A DNA stretch of 64,000 nucleotides from Streptomyces globisporus (lineage in GTDB: Bacteria > Actinomycetota > Actinomycetes > Streptomycetales > Streptomycetaceae): the NCBI GenBank assembly GCA_014649555.1, contig BMTG01000021.1, forward strand, positions 1 to 64,000, read 5' to 3'. Of this stretch, positions 1-8,202 are shown in pieces (positions within the stretch are counted from its first letter, which is position 1; the number at the start of each line of letters is the position of its first letter). A program made the translations under genes and the position numbers. The notes beneath the pieces were generated by a model, which worked only from the letters and a program-made list of their open reading frames with translations, had not been told where the DNA came from and ran no database searches.

Positions 1-337
1 TGAGGGTGGTGGCGCCCTCGTGCTCGACGAGCGTGAGAGTCATGTGCCAGACGACTTCCCCGCCAGGCACCCGCGAGATGAGGACCAGACGGCGGGGGGC
101 CTGGCACTCCTGGATGGTGAAGACCTCGGCCTGGTGCTCGTCGCCCTCGTAGAGCATCCGGAAGTCGACCGAGCCGGTCGACGGGTCACCGGTCCATTCG
201 CCGATCCATCGGGCCAGGCGGTCCGACTCGGTGACCGCCGCCCAGACGTCCCCGATACCGGCCCGGAAGGTGCGGTCGAAGGCGACGCTGTCCAGGCCGT
301 CGATGGTCACGCGACGCCCGGTGGGGGTGCTGGTCAT
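1..337 (-). CDS. SRPBCC (AHSA1-like) domain protein, 3' end outside window
   Basis: The frame starts at an ATG at 337 with a strong AGGAGG site six bases upstream, and runs off the left edge after about 112 residues. The protein opens MTSTPTGRRVTIDGLDSVAF and continues with FRAGIGDVWAAVTESDRLARWIGEW, the N-terminal helix-loop of the START/Bet v1-like AHSA1 family; this gives a ligand-binding or Hsp90-activator-like fold with no assigned substrate. Its ATG overlaps the stop of a preceding minus-strand frame (ATGA), so it was once the downstream gene of a coupled pair. Such genes often follow an ArsR regulator, but the upstream partner here survives only as a short tail. Function unknown. Confidence 0.75.
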   Translation of the reverse strand, partial: MTSTPTGRRVTIDGLDSVAFDRTFRAGIGDVWAAVTESDRLARWIGEWTGDPSTGSVDFRMLYEGDEHQAEVFTIQECQAPRRLVLISRVPGGEVVWHMTLTLVEHEGATTL

Positions 338-474
338 GCGGATTCCTCCTGAGTTCTTCCGGTACCGGGAACGGCGTCGGTGCCGGCCCAGCGGTCATGC
401 ACCGTTCTGCGGACCTCCAGGTCGAGGGCGTCGAAGGCGCTCTCGGGGATCGTGGCGGTGCCGCTGACGAAAAC
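334..474 (-). pseudogene. 3' remnant of an unidentified minus-strand gene
   Basis: A minus-strand frame ending TGA at 334, overlapping the start of the AHSA1-like gene, encodes SGTATIPESAFDALDLEVRR followed by about 20 more residues. Its upstream part is missing: at about 475 the sequence changes to a plus-strand SARP-type fragment. The ATGA coupling suggests a real former gene, but I do not recognise the family from 45 residues. Confidence 0.3.
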
Positions 475-787
475 CCGGGAGCGGACCGCTCTGGCGCTGC
501 TCGCACTCAACCGAGGTCAGCGCATCAGCAAGGAGCATCTACTGCAGGCCGTGTGGGGCGAAAGGCTGCCGAGCACGGTCAACAGCCAGGTCTCGATCAT
601 CATGTACAACCTGCGTGCCTGCCTTGCCGCCGGGAAGAGCGATGTCATCGTCTCCGCAGGAGGCAGCTACACCCTGCTCGACGAGGCCTGCGACACCGAC
701 CTCGCCTTCGCCGAGTCACAGATCAGGCAGGCACGTGCAGCCGCGCCGGTTCCGGCGGCAGTGACGGCCTGGCGCCAGGTGTGGTCG
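475..787 (+). pseudogene. SARP/AfsR-type regulator fragment (winged-helix domain only)
   Basis: The plus-strand frame encodes TRERTALALLALNRGQRIS, then KEHLLQAVWGERLPSTVNSQ, ending GGSYTLLDEACDTDLAFAES. This matches the OmpR-like winged helix and the start of the BTAD domain of Streptomyces antibiotic regulatory proteins. The homology starts abruptly at about 475, without the usual N-terminal beta strand, and stops abruptly at about 787, where the sequence becomes the antisense of a thioredoxin reductase. It is therefore an internal piece of a pathway regulator with both ends lost, not a functional gene. Confidence 0.6.
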
Positions 788-1234
788 ACGACGTCGCGGT
801 CACGGAAGAAGAACCCGTCGCAGGTCGCACACCACGAGACGCTCCGGTCGGCCAGCTCGTCCTCCTTCGGCAGGCCGAGCTTGCGGTAGCCGGAGCCGGT
901 CGCGATGATCACCGTCTTGGCGCGGTGCACGGTGCCCGCGGAGTCGGTCGGCAGCTTGATGTCGCCGGTGAGGTGCACCTCGACGATGTCGTCGTCGATC
1001 ATCTCTGCGCCGAACTTCTCGGCCTGGGCCCACATGTTCTCCATGAGGGCCGGCCCATCGATGCCGTCGGGGAAGCCGGGGAAGTTCTCGACCTCGGTGG
1101 TGGTCGTTCGGGAGCCGCCGACGAAGATGCTGCTGCCGAACAGCAGGGGGCTTGAGCTGGGCGCGGGCGGTGTAGAGCGCGGCGGTGTATCCGGCGGGGC
1201 CGGAGCCGATGATGACCTCGCGTATCTCGCTCAC
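788..1234 (-). pseudogene. arsT: Thioredoxin reductase of the ars operon (arsT), truncated and frameshifted
   Basis: Starting at the ATG at 1234, sixteen bases after arsC stops, the minus strand encodes MSEIREVIIGSGPAGYTAAL, the FAD-binding start of TrxB. A run of five C's (G's at 1146-1150 on the plus strand) carries one base too many and breaks the frame. The next frame continues with MENMWAQAEKFGAEMIDDD and reaches the redox motif CATC in VSWCATCDGFF. Homology ends at about 790, just before the NADPH-binding GGG motif, so roughly the last half is missing. In Streptomyces ars operons arsC-arsT supply electrons for arsenate reduction; here that role would have to come from a housekeeping thioredoxin system. 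Confidence 0.8.
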
Positions 1235-1250
1235 GCCGTCGCCTCCGGCT

Positions 1251-1652
1251 TTATGGGGCGATTTCGACGATCAGACCCTCGATCAGGGTCTTGATCTCGT
1301 CGCGGATCGGGCGGACGGCGTCGACGCCCTGGCCGGCGGGGTCCTCGAGCTTCCAGTCGAGGTAGCGCTTGCCGGGGAAGACCGGGCAGGTGTCTCCGCA
1401 GCCCATGGTGATGCAGACGTCGGACTCCTTGACGGCGTCGACGGTGAGGATCTTCGGGGTCTCGGCGGAGATGTCGATGCCGACCTCGGCCATGGCCTCG
1501 ACGGCGGCCGGATTGACGGCGGCGCCTGGGTTGGAGCCGGCGGAGCGGACCTCGACGCGGTCGCCGGCCAGGTGGGCCAGCCAGGCTGCGGCCATCTGAG
1601 AGCGGCCTGCATTGTGGACGCAGACGAACAGGACGGACGGCTTGTCGGCCAT
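1251..1652 (-). CDS. arsC: Arsenate reductase, LMW-phosphatase (thioredoxin-coupled) type
   Basis: A 133-residue protein beginning MADKPSVLFVCVHNAGRSQM. It contains the P-loop CVHNAGRS (CX5R) of low-molecular-weight tyrosine phosphatase-fold arsenate reductases, and the later ITMGCGDTCPVFPGKRYLDW segment with the resolving cysteines and DW motif. It reduces As(V) to As(III) in the cytoplasm, recycled by thioredoxin. The start was chosen at 1652, preceded by GAGAAAGAACG, rather than an in-frame codon eight residues upstream. It is divergent from arsR-acr3, so the pair should be controlled together from the 1653-1747 interval. The gene is intact although its arsT partner is broken. Confidence 0.93.
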   Translation of the reverse strand: MADKPSVLFVCVHNAGRSQMAAAWLAHLAGDRVEVRSAGSNPGAAVNPAAVEAMAEVGIDISAETPKILTVDAVKESDVCITMGCGDTCPVFPGKRYLDWKLEDPAGQGVDAVRPIRDEIKTLIEGLIVEIAP

Positions 1653-1713
1653 GGTGATCGTTCTTTCTCGTCGCATGGCGGAACCCGGCCGCCAATGACT
1701 TCATCCCCCGCTG

Positions 1714-1744
1714 GTATCAGCAAGTGGTGATGTGACAGTATCAG
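1714..1744. promoter_or_regulatory. Direct repeat GTATCAG x2 between arsC and arsR (candidate ArsR box/promoter)
   Basis: GTATCAG occurs at 1714-1720 and again at 1738-1744, a period of 24 bases, directly in front of the arsR ATG at 1748. CAGTAT at 1735-1740 could be a -10 box, which would make arsR leaderless or nearly so. Binding by the arsR product is inferred from position only. Confidence 0.4.
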
Positions 1745-1747
1745 TGC

Positions 1748-2056
1748 ATGCTGACTTCAGTCGATCCTGATGTGATCCGGGTGCTGGGCGATCCGCTCCG
1801 CCTGAAGATCGTGACCCTGCTGGCGCGCGAGACGCTCTGCACGACGCACCTGGTCGAGGAGACCGGAGCCAAGCAGACCAACCTGTCCAACCACATGAAG
1901 GTGCTGCGCGAGGCCGGGATTGTGGCGACCGAACCGTGCGGCCGCTTCACCTACTACAAGCTCAAGCCTGAGGTCCTGGCTGGGCTGTCCGAGCAGTTCG
2001 CCGCACTGGCCGAGTCCGCCCGTACCGCTTCCGAGAACAAGAGGGCCTGTCCGTGA
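1748..2056 (+). CDS. arsR: ArsR-family arsenic-responsive repressor
   Basis: A 102-residue winged-helix repressor starting MLTSVDPDVIRVLGDPLRLK. The recognition helix is in ETGAKQTNLSNHMKVLREAG. It lacks the classic CVCDL site: a single Cys31 (ETLCTTHLV) lies where that motif would be, with Cys64 (EPCGRF) and Cys101 near the C terminus as other possible As(III) ligands, a layout common in actinobacterial ars operons. Its TGA overlaps the GTG start of acr3, implying coupled translation. It probably represses both its own operon and the divergent arsC. Confidence 0.9.
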   Translation: MLTSVDPDVIRVLGDPLRLKIVTLLARETLCTTHLVEETGAKQTNLSNHMKVLREAGIVATEPCGRFTYYKLKPEVLAGLSEQFAALAESARTASENKRACP

Positions 2057-3165
2057 CCTCCACCGAGCCCACCACCGCCCCCTCTCCCGCCGGCGGCGGA
2101 GACGACTCGGTCGTCAGGAAGCTCTCCACCCTCGACCGCTACCTGGCGGTGTGGATCCTGCTCGCCATGGCCATCGGCCTCGGCCTGGGCCGCCTCGTCC
2201 CGGGGATGAACGACGCGCTCGCGAAGATCGAGATCGGCGGGATCTCCCTGCCGATCGCGCTCGGCCTGCTGGTCATGATGTACCCGGTCCTGGCGAAGGT
2301 CCGTTACGACCGGCTCGACCGTGTGACCGGCGACCGCACGCTGCTGATCTCCTCGCTGGTCATCAACTGGATCGTCGGCCCGGCGGTGATGTTCGCCCTG
2401 GCGTGGATCTTCCTGCCGGACCTGCCCGAGTACCGCACCGGCCTGATCATCGTCGGCCTGGCCCGCTGCATCGCCATGGTCATCATCTGGAACGACCTCG
2501 CCTGCGGCGATCGAGAGGCCGCCGCCGTCCTGGTCGCGCTGAACTCGGTGTTCCAGGTGTTCGCGTTCGGCCTGCTGGGCTGGTTCTACCTCGACCTGCT
2601 GCCCCGGTGGATGAACCTCGGTGACGGCCAGGGCCTCGATGTGTCCGTGTGGCACATCGCGCTGAACGTCGTCATCTTCCTTGGCATCCCGCTGCTGGCC
2701 GGCTTCCTCACCCGCCGTATCGGCGAGCAGAAGATGGGCCGCGACGCCTACGAGCAGAGGTTCCTGCCGAAGATCGGCCCCTGGGCCCTGTACGGACTGC
2801 TGTTCACGATCGTCATCCTCTTCGCCCTGCAGGGGAAGACCATCACCTCGCAGCCGTTGGACGTGGTGCGGATCGCGCTGCCGCTGCTGGTGTACTTCGC
2901 GGTCATGTTCTTCGGCACGTTCCTGCTCGGCAAGGGTCTGGGCCTGGCGTACGACCGCACCACGACGCTGGCGTTCACCGCGGCGGGCAACAACTTCGAA
3001 CTGGCCATCGCGGTCGCCATCGCCACCTTCGGCGTCACCTCCGGCCAGGCGCTGTCCGGAGTCGTCGGCCCGCTCATCGAAGTCCCGGTGCTGATCGGCC
3101 TGGTCTACGTCGCGCTCGCCTGGCGCAGGAGATTCGCTCCGGGCGCGGTGACGACGGCCCCGTGA
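2053..3165 (+). CDS. acr3: Arsenite efflux permease, ACR3 family
   Basis: A 370-residue integral membrane protein with about ten hydrophobic segments. Key ACR3 features are visible: the cysteine in GLARCIAMVIIWNDLACGD and the conserved glutamate of GNNFELAIAVAIA, followed by GPLIEVPVLIGLVYV. It exports As(III) across the plasma membrane using the proton motive force. The GTG start at 2053 overlaps the arsR stop and its own stop overlaps the start of arsO, so arsR-acr3-arsO were translationally coupled. The gene is intact, so the core of the resistance (sensor, reductase, pump) is preserved. Confidence 0.95.
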   Translation: MTSTEPTTAPSPAGGGDDSVVRKLSTLDRYLAVWILLAMAIGLGLGRLVPGMNDALAKIEIGGISLPIALGLLVMMYPVLAKVRYDRLDRVTGDRTLLISSLVINWIVGPAVMFALAWIFLPDLPEYRTGLIIVGLARCIAMVIIWNDLACGDREAAAVLVALNSVFQVFAFGLLGWFYLDLLPRWMNLGDGQGLDVSVWHIALNVVIFLGIPLLAGFLTRRIGEQKMGRDAYEQRFLPKIGPWALYGLLFTIVILFALQGKTITSQPLDVVRIALPLLVYFAVMFFGTFLLGKGLGLAYDRTTTLAFTAAGNNFELAIAVAIATFGVTSGQALSGVVGPLIEVPVLIGLVYVALAWRRRFAPGAVTTAP

Positions 3166-4201
3166 CCCAGCACAGGGATGTGGTGGTGGTCGGCGGCGGC
3201 CGGGCTGGGCTGGCCGCCGCCGGCTACCACCTGCGGCGGCGCGGCCTCGACTTCGTCATCCTGGACGCGGAGGCGACGCCAGGCGGGTCCTGCAGCACAT
3301 GTGGGACTCGCTCACCTGTTCTCGCCGACCGCCTATTCCTCGCTGCCCGGCCGGCCGGGCGAGACTTACCCGGAAGCCGGGAACGTGGTGGACTACCTCA
3401 CCGATTACGAGAAGCGCTACAACCTGCCGGTCCTCCACGGCGCCCGCGCGGGCGCCGTGCGCCGCGACGGCGCGAAGCTCCTGGTCAAGGCAGACGCGGG
3501 CACCCGGCGAGCCCGGGCGGTCATCAGCGCCACCGGCACCTGGACACAGCCCTTCCTTCCCGCCGCCCCCGGCCGCAGCATCTTCGCCGGCCGGCAGCTC
3601 CACGCGGTGAACTACCGCTCCCCGGCCGACTTCGCCGGCCAGCACGTCATCGTGGTCGGCGGGGGGGGGAACTCCGGCGCCCAGATCGCCGCCGACCTCG
3701 CCCTGGACGGCAGCGTCCACGTGACGTGGGTGACCCGGCGCCCGGCGCGCTTCCTGCCCGACAGCATCGACGGCCGCGCCCTCTTCGACCTCTCCACCGC
3801 CCGCCGCCGTGCCCTGGGCGCAGGTTGCACCGACACCGGCGGCGTCGCCTCGCTCGGCGACATCGTCGCCGTGCCGCCCGTCCGCGCCGCCCGTGACGCC
3901 GGCCTCCTGGAAGCGAAGCCGATGTTCCCCCGGCTCACCGCCAGTGGCGGCCGGTGGGACGACGGCATTCACACCGTCCGCGGACGTGATCATCTGGTGC
4001 ACCGGCTTCCGCCCGGCCCTGTCCCATCTCGCTCCGCTGAACCTGCGCGGGCGTATCCCCACCGACGGCACCCGGGTCCTGAGCGAGCCGCGGCTGCACC
4101 TGCCCGGCTACGGCGACTGGACCGGCCCGGCGTCAGCCACACTCATCGGCGTCGGCCGCCCGGCCCGTGATGCCTCACACGAGATCGCACAGTCGAGATG
4201 A
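3162..4201 (+). pseudogene. arsO: Flavin-dependent monooxygenase ArsO, multiple frameshifts
   Basis: The gene begins at GTG 3162 (overlapping acr3) with VTQHRDVVVVGGGRAGLAAA, an FAD-binding Rossmann motif. Near 3292 a G is missing from what should be a Trp codon, and near 3312 a C is missing; the next frame resumes at LFSPTAYSSLPGRPGETYPE and carries an NADPH motif around GGGNSGAQIA. A third shift near 3960-3970 moves to the frame [14 protein letters not shown], typical of the family C terminus. The stop is at 4201, three bases from the convergent acetyltransferase. An unusual nine-G tract at 3661-3669 adds one glycine to the NADPH motif. ArsO is a flavin monooxygenase found in Streptomyces ars operons; this copy should be inactive unless the lesions are sequence errors. 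Confidence 0.8.
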
Positions 4202-4204
4202 CGG

Positions 4205-4711
4205 TCAGGTGATCGCCGGGCTGCGGCGCTCGAGAAGGACGACATCGCGCCAGACGCCGTGATGGCGCCCGATCCGCTCCCGCGTGCCGATGACCCGGAA
4301 GCCGGCCCGCTCATGCACGGCGAGGCTGGCGGCGTTCTCGGGGAAGACCCCGGACTGGATGGTCCAGATCCCGGCCCGCTCGGTCGATTCGATCAGCGCC
4401 CTGAGCAGGGTGGAAGCGACGCCGCGACCGCGGGCCGCCGGATGAACGTAGACGGAGTGCTCGACCACCCCCGCGTACGCGCACCGGTCGGAAACCCGGC
4501 TCGCCGCGACCCACCCCAGCACCTTCCCGTTCCCTTCGACGGCGGCGAAGCGGTGCGCGGGCAGCTTTGCCGCGTCGAACGTTTCCCACTCCGGGGCGGT
4601 GGTCTCGAGGGTGGCGTTCCCTTCGTCGACCCCCGCCTGGTAGATCGTCAGCACCTGCTCGGCGTGCTCCGCCGCCAGTGGCACGACCACCGCAACCAGT
4701 CCCCCGCTCAC
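4205..4711 (-). CDS. arsN1: GNAT acetyltransferase, ArsN1 / phosphinothricin acetyltransferase-like
   Basis: A 168-residue GNAT protein. The acetyl-CoA pyrophosphate loop is in [20 protein letters not shown], and the family C-terminal segment is [20 protein letters not shown] then [11 protein letters not shown]. This pattern is shared by phosphinothricin (bar/pat) and arsinothricin (ArsN1) acetyltransferases. The start GTG 4711 was chosen for its GGAGGG site; the longer frame would overlap arsR2. It lies directly behind arsR2 in the same direction, so it is probably arsenic-induced. ArsN1 inactivates the organoarsenical antibiotic arsinothricin by N-acetylation; assignment here rests on family plus context, and activity on phosphinothricin is not excluded. 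Confidence 0.75.
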   Translation of the reverse strand: MSGGLVAVVVPLAAEHAEQVLTIYQAGVDEGNATLETTAPEWETFDAAKLPAHRFAAVEGNGKVLGWVAASRVSDRCAYAGVVEHSVYVHPAARGRGVASTLLRALIESTERAGIWTIQSGVFPENAASLAVHERAGFRVIGTRERIGRHHGVWRDVVLLERRSPAIT

Positions 4712-4739
4712 CGCACCCGCCCTCCGGTCCGTCCGGTTG

Positions 4740-5114
4740 TCAGGCCGCACTCGGCATGGCCAGCAACTGGCCCATCGCGGCGAGCACCGAGGGCTCGACC
4801 CGGTAGTACACCCAGGTGCCGCGCCGCTCGGAGGTGAGTAGACCGGCCTCCTTGAGCTTCTTCAGGTGATGGGAGACGGTGGGCTGGGAGACGCCGACGT
4901 CGGAGATGTCGCACACGCACGCCTCCCCGCCCTCGTGCGAGGCAACGGCGGAGAAGAGCCGCAGCCGCACCGGGTCACCGAGCGCCTTGAACATCCGCGC
5001 TGCGGTCTCGGCCTCCGCGGCACTCATGGGACGCTCGGTCAGCGGCGGGCAGCACGGCACCACACTCTGGCCACCGGCGGGTTCGAGTAGCGGCAGCTCC
5101 TGCACATTCGACAT
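4740..5114 (-). CDS. arsR2: ArsR-family repressor with CVCD arsenite site
   Basis: A 124-residue ArsR/SmtB protein. Unlike the first arsR, it has the classic metal site [20 protein letters not shown], with Cys66 and Cys68 in the DNA-binding helix, plus an N-terminal Cys21-Cys22 pair (VVPCCPP). The start ATG 5112-5114 lies inside an inverted repeat, so a bound repressor would cover the initiation region; no ribosome site precedes it, suggesting leaderless translation. It is the first gene of a minus-strand pair with arsN1. It probably controls this pair and perhaps the flanking oxidoreductases. Confidence 0.9.
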   Translation of the reverse strand: MSNVQELPLLEPAGGQSVVPCCPPLTERPMSAAEAETAARMFKALGDPVRLRLFSAVASHEGGEACVCDISDVGVSQPTVSHHLKKLKEAGLLTSERRGTWVYYRVEPSVLAAMGQLLAMPSAA

Positions 5115-5127
5115 ACGCCTATGTTGA
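5108..5127. promoter_or_regulatory. Inverted repeat, candidate ArsR2 operator
   Basis: TCGACATA (5108-5115), four-base spacer, TATGTTGA (5120-5127): arms match at 7 of 8 positions. The arsR2 start codon is inside it. The ten bases CTATGTTGAC recur at 6089-6098 in front of the flavoprotein gene, suggesting one regulator at both sites. Confidence 0.5.
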
Positions 5128-5156
5128 CACACGTCGAACCAGCCTGGGGAGGGCCG

Positions 5157-6061
5157 TCACCGGCATACGAAACGGGCGGCCACGCGCCGGGCGATCCGCT
5201 CCGTGTCCCGGCCGACACCGCGCAGCGAGTTCGACGAGAGGTTGCGCTGCCATTCCAGACCGACGAACGCCAGCCCCGGCACCTCGGTAGCCAGGCCCTC
5301 GCGGTGCCGGGGGCTCCCGTCGGCGTCCAGGGCGGTCCGGTAGCGGCCGTCGTCGAGGACGGGCTGCCGCGGCGGGCGTCTCAGGAGCCGACCGAGGGGC
5401 GTGGTGTCCAGGCCGGTGCGGGCCGTCCAGAAGTGCAGGTCCCGGCCGAGAATTCGCTGAGCTGCGCACTGCACCGGCCCGCGGGTGGCGAGCATGACGC
5501 GGGCGGCTCCGGCGAGCTCGGCGGCGATCTGCGCCGCGGAGTTGCCGGCCCCGACCACCGCCGGCCGGCCGCCGGTGAAGGGGACCGGGCTGCGGTATTC
5601 GGCGGCGTGCAGCACCTGCCCGGTGAACTCCGCCAGACCCGGCAGCGCCGGCCGGTGCGGTCGGCCGAAGGTGCCGGAGGCAGCGATGACGGCCCGCGCC
5701 CTGAGCCGGCCGCCGCCTTCGAGGACCACTTCGCATGCGGATCCGGCCCGGCGTACGGAGGTGACGCGCTGAGCGGTGCGGATGTCGGCGTCCAGGCGGT
5801 CGGCGTAGGCGGTGAGGTAAGCCACGACCTCGTCGCGATGCGGGTAGCGGTCCCCGTCGGCGCCGGGGAACGGCATGCCGGGCAAGGAGCTGTACCGGGC
5901 GGGCGAGAACAGCGTGAGGTTGTCGCAGTAGCGCGGCCACGCCCCGGCCGCACGGCCGCCGCCTCCAGCACCACCGGCCGCAGCCCGCGGCCCAGCAGCG
6001 CGTGGGCGGCGGCGAGCCCGGACTGGCCGCCGCCGATCACGGCGACGTCGATGTACTCCAT
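5157..6061 (-). pseudogene. FAD-dependent monooxygenase (ArsO-like), single frameshift
   Basis: From ATG 6061 (GGGGGA upstream) the minus strand encodes MEYIDVAVIGGGQSGLAAAH, an FAD motif. Near 5955 one G is missing in the stretch coding LEAGGRAAGAW, after which the frame resumes with YCDNLTLFSPARYSSLPGMP, includes the NADPH motif VVGAGNSAAQIAAEL, and ends RIARRVAARFVCR. It is a full-length (about 300 residue) paralogue of ArsO broken by one base. A sequencing error would restore the gene; otherwise it is dead. It sits between arsR2 and the divergent flavoprotein, with regulatory repeats on both sides. Confidence 0.75.
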
Positions 6062-6075
6062 GAACAATCCCCCAG

Positions 6076-6109
6076 TATCGATGAATGTCTATGTTGACGC
6101 TCATCAATA
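6076..6109. promoter_or_regulatory. Inverted repeat in the divergent promoter region of the two flavoproteins
   Basis: TATCGATGA (6076-6084) and TCATCAATA (6101-6109) form an inverted repeat with one mismatch around a 16-base centre that contains CTATGTTGAC, the sequence shared with the arsR2 start region. It lies between divergent starts at 6061 and 6170; operator function is inferred. Confidence 0.45.
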
Positions 6110-6169
6110 CAGGTGGCATGCTGGGCCGCGCAAGACATCGACAGATATCGAACCACGCAAGGAGTCGCC

Positions 6170-7573
6170 GTGAACGCGCCCGCCACCACCGAGCTGCCCG
6201 TCGTCGTGATCGGAGCCGGCCCCGTCGGCCTGGCCGCCGCCGCCCACCTGCTCGACCAGGGCATCGAGCCCCTGGTCCTCGAAGCCGCCCCCGCCGCCGG
6301 CGCTGCGGTGCGCGAGTGGGCGCACGTGCGCCTGTTCTCCACCTGGGGCGAAGTCGTCGACCCAGCCGCAGAAAAGCTCCTCGCTCCCACCGGCTGGACG
6401 CGGCCCGACCCGGACACCTACCCCTCCGGCGGCGACTGGGCCGAGCAGTACCTCCAGCCGCTCGCCGACGCCCTCGGCGACCGGGTCCGCCTCGGCACCA
6501 CGGTCACCGGCGTCTCGCGCACCGGCCGCGACCGCATCGTCGACGCCGATCGCGAGCAGCAGCCCTTCGTCGTGCACCTCGCCCACGCCGACGGCCGCGA
6601 GGAACGTGTCCTCGCCCGCTCCGTCATCGACGCCTCCGGCACGTGGGCCACGCCCGGCCCGGCCGGCGGCAGCGGCCTGGCCGCCCTCGGCGAACACGCG
6701 GCGAGCGACCGGATCACCTACCGCGTCCCGGACCTGAAGGACCCCGCCACCCGCGCCCGCTACGCCGGGACGCGCACTGCCGTGATCGGATCCGGCGCCT
6801 CCGCGTTCACCGCCCTCGCCTACCTCGCCGACCTCGCCAAGTCCAAGGACGGCACAGGCACCATGGGCGTATGGATCCTGCGCCGGGGCCTCTCCGGCTC
6901 CACCTTCGGCGGCGGCGAAGCCGACCAGCTCCCCGCCCGCGGCGCCCTGGGACTCGCAGCGAAGGCCGCCGTCGACGAGGGCCACGCGGACGCCGTGACC
7001 GGCTTCCGCACCGAAGCGGTCGAACGCGACACCGACGGCCGCCTGATCCTCGTCGGCGAGGACGGGCGTTGCCTGGACGCCGTCGACGAGCTGATCGTGC
7101 TGACCGGCTTCCGCCCCGACCTGTCCTTCCTCAACGAACTGCGCCTGGACCTCGACGAGCGCCTCCAGGCCCCGGCCGAACTCGCGCCGCTGATCGACCC
7201 CAACCAACACTCCTGCGGCACCGTCTACCCGCACGGCCACCGCGAACTCTCCCACCCCGAACCCGGCGTGTACCTCGTCGGAATGAAGTCCTACGGCCGC
7301 GCCCCGACGTTCCTGGCGATGACCGGCTACGAGCAGGTCCGCTCGGTAGCCGCCGCGATCGCGGGCGACCTCGCCTCCGCCGACCGCGTGGAACTCGTCC
7401 TCCCCGAGACCGGAGTCTGCGGCGGCGCCGGCCTTTTCGACACCTCCGACACCAGGGAAACCGAAAGCGGAGGCTGCTGCGCGCCCACCCCGCCTCTCGT
7501 CCGGCTCGGCACCCCCGCCACGGTCGGCGCAGCTGCCGAAGAGGCTCCAGCAGGCGGCTGCTGCAGCTCGTGA
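6170..7573 (+). CDS. NAD(P)-binding flavoprotein of the ars island with Cys-rich tail
   Basis: A 467-residue flavoprotein starting at GTG 6170 behind AAGGAG. An N-terminal FAD motif (VVVIGAGPVGLAAAAHLLDQ) is followed by an NAD(P) motif (TAVIGSGASAFTALAYLA) and the terminal GVYLVGMKSYGRAPTFLAMT segment of the pyridine-nucleotide oxidoreductase/FMO-like group. The last 45 residues are unusual: GVCGGAG, then GGCCAPTPP, then GGCCSS at the extreme C terminus, giving two Cys-Cys pairs and one single Cys separated by flexible sequence. Such vicinal thiols could bind or shuttle As(III). Its promoter shares a motif with arsR2. Role in arsenic oxidation or transfer is inference; reaction unknown. Confidence 0.75.
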   Translation: MNAPATTELPVVVIGAGPVGLAAAAHLLDQGIEPLVLEAAPAAGAAVREWAHVRLFSTWGEVVDPAAEKLLAPTGWTRPDPDTYPSGGDWAEQYLQPLADALGDRVRLGTTVTGVSRTGRDRIVDADREQQPFVVHLAHADGREERVLARSVIDASGTWATPGPAGGSGLAALGEHAASDRITYRVPDLKDPATRARYAGTRTAVIGSGASAFTALAYLADLAKSKDGTGTMGVWILRRGLSGSTFGGGEADQLPARGALGLAAKAAVDEGHADAVTGFRTEAVERDTDGRLILVGEDGRCLDAVDELIVLTGFRPDLSFLNELRLDLDERLQAPAELAPLIDPNQHSCGTVYPHGHRELSHPEPGVYLVGMKSYGRAPTFLAMTGYEQVRSVAAAIAGDLASADRVELVLPETGVCGGAGLFDTSDTRETESGGCCAPTPPLVRLGTPATVGAAAEEAPAGGCCSS

Positions 7574-8202
7574 CCAACCGGGGCGCCCCCGACGAGCTGG
7601 TCCAGCTGCTGACCGAAGAAGGCCCGCGCGACCCGCCCGAATTCGCACGCTCCGGGCCGAGGCGAGTGCCTCGGCCCGGCTTGTGGCGGATGAGACCGGG
7701 GCAGACGGTGCCGTATGGGTGTCCGCCGCTGTGCGAGCTGTGTGCGGCAAAGCGTTTCTGCGGTGAACTTCTTCCTCCGGGCGGTGAGCACCGGCGGTGG
7801 GCCTCGCCAGGGGTGGGGTGCGGCCGGTAGGACGCCTCGGTGATCAAGAAAGTCGGATCAGGATCCGGCGGACTGGATGCCGCTGGCCTCGGAGGCTCAG
7901 TGCCCGCTACGTGGGGGGAGTGCGTAGTCGCCAAGATCCGCTGGGGTCTGACCGCGGATGACCGTGAGCTTCAGGCGCTGAAGGTGTATGCCGGCCCCGG
8001 CGTCACCGAGCCGCCCGGCATGCTCGACCTCTACGCGTTCAGCCCCTCGCGCCGCGCGCCGAACTCTACGACGAGTAGCGACCGCCGACTGACACCAGTA
8101 TCCCGGCCCACAGGCGGGGCAAGCCGCGTGCTGTTCAGGTCGATCGCCTATCGTGCCACCGCGGAACTGTCCGCGAGCGCATTTCGGCAAGGAGAGAACG
8201 CC
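7574..8202. other. 629-bp interval between flavoprotein and APC permease
   Basis: Apart from the hairpin at 7652-7679 I see no supportable gene. The frame upstream of the permease start (from 7840) is open, but has low-complexity sequence without family resemblance and no ribosome site. Confidence 0.5.
7652..7679. terminator. Strong hairpin downstream of the ars island
   Basis: A perfect 12-bp stem, CCGGGCCGAGGC (7652-7663) with GCCTCGGCCCGG (7668-7679), around a GAGT loop. It is 78 bases after the flavoprotein stop and is the likely end of that transcript. Confidence 0.75.

Noticed and set aside
3162-6061. Programmed frameshifting in the two ArsO-like genes
   Set aside because: Lesions lie at ordinary sequence without slippery heptamers, at several different places, and would require multiple events per protein; decay or sequence error is simpler.
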